This document shows, one piece after another, positions 23,014 through 29,439 of a DNA stretch of 29,439 nt (positions are counted from its first letter, which is position 1; every line of letters begins with the position of its first letter). A program made the translations under genes and the position numbers. Under the pieces are notes generated by a model. That model was not told the DNA's origin. It saw only the letters and a list, made by a program, of their open reading frames with translations, and did no database searches. Origin of the DNA: SURF-32 sp964648365 (GTDB lineage: Bacteria > Planctomycetota > Phycisphaerae > UBA1845); contig CAZYLK010000063.1 in assembly GCA_964648365.1 (NCBI GenBank), positions 1-29,439 on the forward strand. The letters are read 5' to 3'.

Positions 23014-24084
23014 TCACTGCCGATCCGGCAGGTTGTCCACGTCATCATTCGTGCCGTAAAGCCCGTCGGCCCCGGCGGAGATAAGAATGTACGATTCGGC
23101 GTTCACCGGGCGGATCGGCTGCTTGTTGTTGCCGTTGGCCTGAATCGCGGAGAACGCGTTGAAATCGAGAATATGATTGGCGAACGTCCGCCGATTGTCG
23201 TCGAGGTTGATGTTGGTGGAATCGAGATCCTCGCCGGCGCGGGCGATCCAGTGGTCGCCGCCGCCGCCGAAGTCCCAGCCCGGCTCAAAGGCATCCGGAC
23301 CCTGGCCGGTCGGAATGCCGGTGAAGAACTCGTTGTCCTGGTGGAAGTAGAACGGCGGCCCGTCGTCGTACCGCTCGTCCTCGTCGTGCTCGCGCTCGAC
23401 CATGTTCCGCGGGGCGCCGCTCCGGTTGGCGGCATAGTAGAGCACCGCCTGGTCGAACGAGTCGGCGATCACGGGGATTTCGCCGATCGCGTCTTCCCAC
23501 CGGTTCCCGGGATAGATGTTCTCCGGCGCCCGCCCGATCAGCTCGCGCGTCTTGACCAGCCGGATCTTGGACACGTCGATGTAGGGGGTCTGCCGCGGAA
23601 TCTCGTCGCCGGACACCTTGTCGGGCTGGTACCAGAACTCCGGCTCTTCGAGGCGGCTGGGCGGGACGCTGCGCCGCTGGATGAAGCCGTTGGCGTCGGC
23701 GCCGGCCAGCATCATGGGCAGAAAGTGCGCGCCGTAAATGCGCGGGTGGTCCTCGTGGAAGGGCGACTGGCCGTCCGCGCCGTCTTCCGCCGTGAACACG
23801 TCGTCGCCGTCCTTGTCCTGGATTCGCGGATGCACAAATGAGGGCGGGTAGCCGTTGGTGCGGCCGAACTCAGCCCCGTTATCTCCCTTGAACAGCAGCA
23901 GGCCCTTCTCGACCGCCTGCAGCAACTGCGCCGTGGCCGTCCGCTTCGCCTGGTTGCGGGCCGCGTTCAGCGAGGGCAGCAGGATCGCGATCAACAGCGA
24001 GATGATGAAAATGACCGTCAGCAACTCGATCAGGGAGAACGCCGGCCGTGCCGCGCCGCGCGTCCGATAGACCGCTTGACTCAT
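23014..24084 (-). CDS. GspG-like pseudopilin (first of the operon)
   Basis: Start ATG at 24084, with GGAGG 8 nt upstream; open-frame starts at 24099 and 24201 are less likely. The 356-residue product has leader YRTRGAARPA^FSLIELLTVIFIISLLIAILLP (Glu +5, Ala -1). After the helix come NAARNQAKRTATAQLLQAVEKGLLLFKGDNG and a large extracytoplasmic part rich in Asp/Gly. The end YILISAGADGLYGTNDDVDN matches that of the next gene, so the two are probably paralogues. It heads the pseudopilin operon; its promoter should lie between here and the terminator at 24202-24241. Confidence 0.82.
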   Translation of the reverse strand: MSQAVYRTRGAARPAFSLIELLTVIFIISLLIAILLPSLNAARNQAKRTATAQLLQAVEKGLLLFKGDNGAEFGRTNGYPPSFVHPRIQDKDGDDVFTAEDGADGQSPFHEDHPRIYGAHFLPMMLAGADANGFIQRRSVPPSRLEEPEFWYQPDKVSGDEIPRQTPYIDVSKIRLVKTRELIGRAPENIYPGNRWEDAIGEIPVIADSFDQAVLYYAANRSGAPRNMVEREHDEDERYDDGPPFYFHQDNEFFTGIPTGQGPDAFEPGWDFGGGGDHWIARAGEDLDSTNINLDDNRRTFANHILDFNAFSAIQANGNNKQPIRPVNAESYILISAGADGLYGTNDDVDNLPDRQ

Positions 24085-24201
24085 CGCAAATGCCTCCATC
24101 GCTGAGAATGAATGTACGCCCACGACGGGGCGTCGTCTCGACGCGGAAACCCGCGTCCCTTGACCAATAATAGGCGCCCGCGGCGCCGGAATTCGACTCA
24201 C

Positions 24202-24241
24202 AAAACGGCCGGCGCGCCCGTTTTTGACGGGCGCGCCGGTC
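24202..24241 (-). terminator. Strong intrinsic terminator after gspF
   Basis: CCGGCGCGCCCGT (24209-24221) and ACGGGCGCGCCGG (24227-24239) form a perfect 13-bp stem with a 5-nt loop. On the minus strand the stem is followed by CCGTTTTG, a short T-run. It begins about 22 nt after the gspF stop, so motor genes and pseudopilin genes are likely separate transcription units. Confidence 0.75.
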
Positions 24242-24261
24242 GGCTGATTTCTCCCGAACGG

Positions 24262-25506
24262 CTACGCGGAGACGTTGTCGATCAGCTTCACCAGCGGCAG
24301 GAACAGCGCCACGACGATGAAGCCGACGATACCGCCCAGCACCACGACCATCAGCGGTTCCAGCAGCGAGATAAGGCTCGCCACGGCCGTCTCCACCTCT
24401 TCGTCGTAGTTGTCCGCGACCTTGATGAGCATCTTGTCCAGCTCACCGGTTTCCTCGCCCACGTCCACCATGTTCACCACGATCGAGTCGCAGGTCTTGG
24501 TCGCCCGCAGCGGATTGGCGAACGAATCGCCCTCGCGGATCGCGTCGTGAACGGTCTCCATGGCGCGGGAGTACACCTCGTTGCCGGCCGTCTCCTTGGT
24601 AATGTTGATCGCCTCGAGAATCGGCACGCCTGCGTTGATCAGCGTCCCCAGCGTTCGCGTGAACCGGGCGATGGCCGTTTTCTGCAGCAGCGCCCCGAGG
24701 ATCGGCAATTTCATCAGCGTCCAGTCGGTCGCGTAGCGACCGCCGCGCGACTGCCGGATCGCCTTCCAGAGCACCATGAACATGATGGGCGACAGCAGGG
24801 CGATGGCCCAGCCGGGCGGACGACCCTGGGCGAACCAGAGCGAAACCGAGATCAGCGTTTCCGTCAGCGCCGGCAACTCGGTGTCGAAGTCCTCGAAGAT
24901 GTCGCGGAACTTCGGGATGACCCAGTACATGATGCCGCCGACGATGGCCACGGCGAACGAAATGACCACGATCGGGTAGATCATGGCGCCGATGACCTTC
25001 CTCTTCAGACGCTGCGCCTTTTCGAGGAACTCCGCAAGACGACTGAGAATCACGTCGAGCACGCCGCCCACCTCGCCGGCGGCGACCATGTTGACGTAGA
25101 GCCGGCTGAACACCCGCGGGTGCTTGCCCATCGCCTCGGACAGCGTCGCACCGCCCTCGATGTCCTCCACCACGGTTCGGAGGGTGACTTTCAGCTTGCC
25201 GGGCTTTTGCTGTTCCTCCAGAATCGTAAGGCTGCGCAGAATCGGCAGACCCGCGTCCTGAAGCGTCGAAAGCTGGCGGGTGAACTGGCACATCTGCTTG
25301 TTCGAGACGCCGCCGATCCCGCCGCCGCCGCCCTTCTTCTTCTTGGCGGCGCCGGGCTTTTTCGCCCCGCCCTTCTCTTTGATCCGCGTGGGGAAGTACC
25401 CCATGCTGCGGATCTTCGCCAGCGCGTCTTCCGTCGAGGCGGCTTCGACCTCGTCTTTGACGTCCTGGCCGGCCTGACTCATCGCTTCAAACATGAACGT
25501 TGGCAT
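24262..25506 (-). CDS. gspF: Type II secretion / type IV pilus inner-membrane platform protein (GspF/PilC)
   Basis: A 414-residue inner-membrane protein with two T2SSF domains. Residues 1-50 give the FMFEAMSQAGQDVKDEVEA start typical of GspF. A low-complexity Lys/Gly linker (KKPGAAKKKKGGGGG) near residue 52 follows. The first T2SSF domain (FTRQLSTLQDAGLPILRSL, ~75-200) ends with the membrane helix IYPIVVISFAVAIVGGIMYWVIP. A second helix pair and the second T2SSF domain (FTRTLGTLINAGVPILEAI, ~278-400) end in LLEPLMVVVLGGIVGFIVVALFLP. It links the cytoplasmic ATPase to pseudopilin assembly. The gene follows gspE by 86 nt; AGGGG precedes its ATG. Confidence 0.95.
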   Translation of the reverse strand: MPTFMFEAMSQAGQDVKDEVEAASTEDALAKIRSMGYFPTRIKEKGGAKKPGAAKKKKGGGGGIGGVSNKQMCQFTRQLSTLQDAGLPILRSLTILEEQQKPGKLKVTLRTVVEDIEGGATLSEAMGKHPRVFSRLYVNMVAAGEVGGVLDVILSRLAEFLEKAQRLKRKVIGAMIYPIVVISFAVAIVGGIMYWVIPKFRDIFEDFDTELPALTETLISVSLWFAQGRPPGWAIALLSPIMFMVLWKAIRQSRGGRYATDWTLMKLPILGALLQKTAIARFTRTLGTLINAGVPILEAINITKETAGNEVYSRAMETVHDAIREGDSFANPLRATKTCDSIVVNMVDVGEETGELDKMLIKVADNYDEEVETAVASLISLLEPLMVVVLGGIVGFIVVALFLPLVKLIDNVSA

Positions 25507-25592
25507 GGATCAACCCCTGCACTCGCACAAACCGGCACGCCGCCCCGACGGCGACGCACCCGACTTGTCCGGACGCGCTCGACCGGGCGCTG

Positions 25593-27365
25593 TTAGTCGC
25601 CCAGCACCGTCTCCTTCACAACCTCTTCAATCGTCGTCGCCCCGTCATAAATCGCGAACAAGCCGCTGTCCCGAAGTTCACGCATGCCGCGCTTGACCGC
25701 CTCCTGACGAATCACCGACGACGACGCCTGACGCATCACCAGTTCCCGCAACGTGTCGTCCATGAGCATGATCTCGTAGATGCCCAGGCGACCCCGGTAG
25801 CCGGTATTGTTACAGTAGTCGCAACCCCGGCCGTACATGAACGTGCGCCCGCCGACGTCCTCCGGCTTAAGGTTCAACTCCATCAACTGCTCTTCGGCCG
25901 GCACATATTCGGACTTGCAGTTCGTGCAGATGCGACGAACCAGACGCTGTGCGACAATGGCCTCGAGCGTCGCCGTGACCAGGAACGAGTCCAGCCCGAG
26001 ATCGAGCAGACGCGCGATGGTCGACGGCGCATCGTTCGTGTGAAGGGTCGAGAACACCAGGTGTCCAGTCAAGGAGGCCTGGACCGCAATCTGGGCGGTT
26101 TCCAGGTCGCGAATCTCCCCCACCAGGATCACGTCCGGGTCCTGACGCAGGAAGCTGCGCAACGCACGGGCAAATGTTAGGCCGATGTCAGGGCGGACCT
26201 GCACCTGCACCAGCCCGTCAATGTCGTATTCGACCGGATCCTCCGCCGTGAGGATCTTCACGTCGGGCGAATTCAGCTCCTGGAGGGCCGCGTACAGGGT
26301 GGTGGTTTTACCTGATCCCGTCGGGCCGGTGTTGATCACGATCCCGTTCGGCTTGCGGATGAGCTGGGCAAAAACCGCCAGATCGTCCTCCCGCATGCCC
26401 AGCCGGTCGAGCCGCAACTGCACGTTCGACCGGTCCAGCACGCGGAGCACGACGCTTTCGCCGAACATGGTCGGCAGCACGGCCACGCGGAGGTCGATCG
26501 GCTGGCCGCCGACGGTCAACTCGATGCGGCCGTCCTGCGGGAGCCGTCGCTCGGCGATGTCCAGGTTGGCCATGACCTTGATGCGGGACGTGATGGCCAG
26601 CGAGATGTACCGCGGCGGCGGCACCATCTCGTAGAGCACGCCGTCGATGCGGTAGCGCATCTTGAACTCGTCTTCGAACGGCTCGAAATGCACGTCGCTG
26701 GCCTTGTCCTTGATCGCTTGCAGGAGGACGAGGTTGAGGAGCTTTTTGACCGGATTCGCGTCGACCATCATCCGCAGTTCGGTCAGGTCGATGCTGTCTC
26801 CGCGCCCCTCGAAGCGGGCCAGATCCTCGTCCGCCTGAACCTCTTCGATCAGCGACGCGATCGAGGTCTGCTCGCCCTCGGGGTAGTAGCGCCCCAGCGC
26901 CTTGGCGATCTGCTCCGGTGAGCTCAGGAACGGCCGAATCGACAGGCTCAGCAGCGTGCGAAGGTCGTCGGTCGCCAGGAAGTTATCAGGGCTGCCGATG
27001 GCGACGCACAACTCCTGCTTGTCGCTGTTGAATTCGAACGGCACGATCCGGTAGGTGTTGGCCACCTGCGGCGGCACCATCGCCACCACCTCGGGGGAGA
27101 CGTCCACCTTGGTAAGGTCGACCAGTTCGATGCCGCTCTGCGCTGCCAGCGCCAGCTTGAGGTCGTCCTCGGTGATATGGCCGAGTTCGACCAGGATGGA
27201 GCCGATCGGCCCGCGGCTGGTCTTCTGAAACTCGAGGGCCTCGTGCACCTGCGTGCGACGGATCTTGCCCATCTTGATCAGAATGCGCCCCAGCCGCTGC
27301 AGCCGGAGCTGCTCGACGGTCGGCATGCGGCGTTCTCCGCGTTTTTTTGACGGATCGTCGCTCAT
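25593..27365 (-). CDS. gspE: GspE/PilB-type assembly ATPase
   Basis: Cytoplasmic hexameric ATPase that powers pseudopilus or pilus extension. The 590-residue product has an N-terminal MshEN-type domain (LGRILIKMGKI..LVELGHITEDDLKLALAAQSG, ~25-160), the N2 domain (ASDVHFEPFEDEFKMRYRIDG, near 220), Walker A GPTGSGKTTTLY near 345, Asp box TAEDPVEYDIDGLVQ near 372, Walker B DVILVGEIRD near 410, and His box HLVFSTLHTNDAPS near 432. A tetracysteine zinc finger CTNC...CDYC lies near 481-517. All key residues are present. The ATG shares one base with the stop of pilT (TAATG), so the two are translationally coupled. GAGG lies 5 nt upstream. Confidence 0.95.
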   Translation of the reverse strand: MSDDPSKKRGERRMPTVEQLRLQRLGRILIKMGKIRRTQVHEALEFQKTSRGPIGSILVELGHITEDDLKLALAAQSGIELVDLTKVDVSPEVVAMVPPQVANTYRIVPFEFNSDKQELCVAIGSPDNFLATDDLRTLLSLSIRPFLSSPEQIAKALGRYYPEGEQTSIASLIEEVQADEDLARFEGRGDSIDLTELRMMVDANPVKKLLNLVLLQAIKDKASDVHFEPFEDEFKMRYRIDGVLYEMVPPPRYISLAITSRIKVMANLDIAERRLPQDGRIELTVGGQPIDLRVAVLPTMFGESVVLRVLDRSNVQLRLDRLGMREDDLAVFAQLIRKPNGIVINTGPTGSGKTTTLYAALQELNSPDVKILTAEDPVEYDIDGLVQVQVRPDIGLTFARALRSFLRQDPDVILVGEIRDLETAQIAVQASLTGHLVFSTLHTNDAPSTIARLLDLGLDSFLVTATLEAIVAQRLVRRICTNCKSEYVPAEEQLMELNLKPEDVGGRTFMYGRGCDYCNNTGYRGRLGIYEIMLMDDTLRELVMRQASSSVIRQEAVKRGMRELRDSGLFAIYDGATTIEEVVKETVLGD

Positions 27366-28522
27366 TACGTCCTCAACTGGACGACGTCATCGCCGTCGTC
27401 TTCATCGCCCTCGCCCTTCTTCTCGCCGACGTTGGTCAGCTCCAGGCCGCGGCGGTGCTTGTCGATCTTGTCCTGCATCTGCCCCGGCTGGCGCGAACGG
27501 TCGATCGCGTCTTCCGCCGAGACCTCCCCGCGCTCGTAAAGTTGCCACAGGTGCTCGTCCAGAAGCTGCATGCCGTACTTCTTGCCGGTCTGGATCGCCG
27601 AGTCGATGCGGTACGTCTTGTTCTCGCGGATCAGGTTGGCGATGGCCGGGGTGACCACCATGAACTCGTACGCCGCGACCATCCCCTTCGGGATGCGCGG
27701 CATCAGCGCCTGCGACAGCACGGCGATCAGCGTGGTGGAAAGCTGGACGCGGACCTGCTCCTGCTGCTCGTGCGGGAAGGCGTCGATGATTCGGTTGACG
27801 GTGCCCTGGCAGCCGGTGGTGTGAACCGTGCTGAACACAAGGTGGCCCGTTTCCGCAGCACGGATGGCGGACTCCATCGTCTCCAGGTCGCGAAGCTCGC
27901 CGACCAGGATCACGTCCGGGTCCATACGCAGCACGCGCTTCAGCGCTTCCGAGAAGCTGGGCACGTCCACGCCCACCTCGCGCTGGTTGAAGATCGACTC
28001 CTTGTGCTGCTGGTAATACTCGATGGGGTCTTCGACCGTGACGATGTGGCGGTCGAAGTTGATGTTGATGTAGTTGAGCATCGACGCCAGCGTGGTCGTC
28101 TTGCCCGAACCGGTCGGCCCCGTCACCAGGTACAGACCGCGCGGGCGGCGGCACAAGGCCCGCGTGATCTTGGGCAGGCCGATCTCCTCGAACGTCAGCA
28201 GCTTGAACGGGATCAGTCGCAGCACCATGGCGATGCTGCCCTTCTGGCGAAAAATCGACACGCGGAAGCGCCCCGCGTCGCCAAAGGCGAAACCGAAGTC
28301 CGTGCCGCCGACTTCCTGCAACTCCTGCTGGTTGCGGTCGGGCGTGATGGACTTCATCAGCGCCGTCGTGTCATCGGGACCGAGCACCTTCGTCTCGAGG
28401 CGACGCAGGTGGCCGTGAAGCCGGATGCAGGGCGGCTGACCCACCGTGATGTGCAGGTCGGAAGCGCCCTGCTTGATGACGGTTTCGAGCAGTCGGTCGA
28501 TGTGCAGCGATTGTTGAGCCAT
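27365..28522 (-). CDS. pilT: PilT/PilU-type twitching (retraction) ATPase
   Basis: A 385-residue PilT-family ATPase, which in type IV pili drives fibre retraction. The N-terminus LLETVIKQGASDLHITVGQPP is diagnostic. Walker A GPTGSGKTTTL lies near residue 134, followed by VTVEDPIEYYQQHKESIFNQREVG, Walker B DVILVGELRD near 202, and His box HLVFSTVHTTGCQGTVNRIIDAFP. The C-terminal motif reads AIANLIREN where typical PilT has AIRNLIRE, so its arginine is replaced by Ala. There is no zinc finger, as expected. The tail is acidic and disordered (EKKGEGDEDDGDD). It lies between two PilB-type ATPases and overlaps gspE by one base. AGGTGTG precedes the ATG. Confidence 0.93.
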   Translation of the reverse strand: MAQQSLHIDRLLETVIKQGASDLHITVGQPPCIRLHGHLRRLETKVLGPDDTTALMKSITPDRNQQELQEVGGTDFGFAFGDAGRFRVSIFRQKGSIAMVLRLIPFKLLTFEEIGLPKITRALCRRPRGLYLVTGPTGSGKTTTLASMLNYININFDRHIVTVEDPIEYYQQHKESIFNQREVGVDVPSFSEALKRVLRMDPDVILVGELRDLETMESAIRAAETGHLVFSTVHTTGCQGTVNRIIDAFPHEQQEQVRVQLSTTLIAVLSQALMPRIPKGMVAAYEFMVVTPAIANLIRENKTYRIDSAIQTGKKYGMQLLDEHLWQLYERGEVSAEDAIDRSRQPGQMQDKIDKHRRGLELTNVGEKKGEGDEDDGDDVVQLRT

Positions 28523-28692
28523 GTTTCACACCTGTTGCATCGTGCTGATCAACAGCCCCGGGGACGCTTCGCGGCTCGCCGCCGCGCCGCTTTCGCGCTC
28601 GTCCGCGTCTTCACGGTTCATCTGTCGGGGCGTTGTCTGGCGATTTCGTTCGTGTTCCTTTCACCGAACCCGGTCCGGCGTCGTCGACGGCG

Positions 28693-29439
<747 letters not shown>

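Noticed and set aside
24112..25596. 494-residue plus-strand frame opposite gspF
   Set aside because: Antisense to gspF; high His/Asp/Arg content is the usual reverse image of a membrane protein gene.

Overview
The window looks like a chromosomal segment of a high-GC, Gram-negative-type bacterium, most likely a planctomycete (Planctomycetota, perhaps Phycisphaerae-like). This is an inference. It rests on several unusually large pseudopilins whose C-termini end in a 'SAGxDxxYGTxDDV' type motif, exported beta-helix and GVYG-repeat proteins, a small CPxCGY..CPECG zinc ribbon, split carboxylase genes and the absence of dense operon packing. There are no rRNA, tRNA, CRISPR, phage or recognisable transposase genes.

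Layout. (1) 1-2.9 kb, minus strand: a leucine/branched-acid degradation pair, a methylglutaconyl-CoA hydratase-like crotonase (2116-2907) and a biotin carboxylase subunit (216-1718). A small AT-richer unknown gene (1787-2059) lies between them, and a tandem hairpin-repeat array (47-190) follows the carboxylase. (2) 3.0-3.7 kb, minus: a DUF433/DUF5615 toxin-antitoxin-like pair. (3) 3.8-6.0 kb, minus: a TMTC-like membrane glycosyltransferase with TPRs. Divergent from it on the plus strand are a calcineurin-type metallophosphoesterase (6222-7046), the YidC insertase (7240-9306), a BamE/SmpA-like small exported protein (9411-9737), a lipoprotein (9999-11003) and a repetitive fibre-like exported protein (11345-13420). 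(4) 13.4-16.8 kb, minus: an AAA/DUF4143 ATPase with a perfect operator-like palindrome upstream, and an exported parallel beta-helix protein. The ATPase gene lies between two related inverted-repeat elements. (5) 16.9-18.4 kb, minus: a zinc-ribbon small protein and aspartokinase (lysC). (6) 18.6-29.4 kb, minus: a type II secretion / type IV pilus-like assembly cluster. In transcription order it runs: partial PilB/GspE-type ATPase, PilT, GspE/PilB ATPase, GspF/PilC, a strong hairpin terminator, then five pseudopilin genes.

How the parts work together. The last block encodes the motor (two assembly-type ATPases and a PilT-type one), the inner-membrane platform (GspF) and the fibre subunits of a pseudopilus machine. 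No secretin, prepilin peptidase or GspK/L/M is visible, so the rest must lie elsewhere or beyond the right edge. YidC, the BamE-like protein and the lipoprotein/fibre/beta-helix proteins belong to the cell envelope and surface.

The most interesting non-coding signal is a set of REP-like hairpin elements of at least three sequence families. All of them sit within about 0-25 nt of the stop codon of a minus-strand gene (accC, the DUF4143 ATPase, the beta-helix gene, the last pseudopilin gene). One supplies the last codons and stop of the ATPase gene. The second strong signal is the perfect 21-nt palindrome upstream of the DUF4143 ATPase, with an extra half-site 22 bp away. Nothing here is by itself proof of a new system. 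All functional calls come from reading motifs, with no database search.
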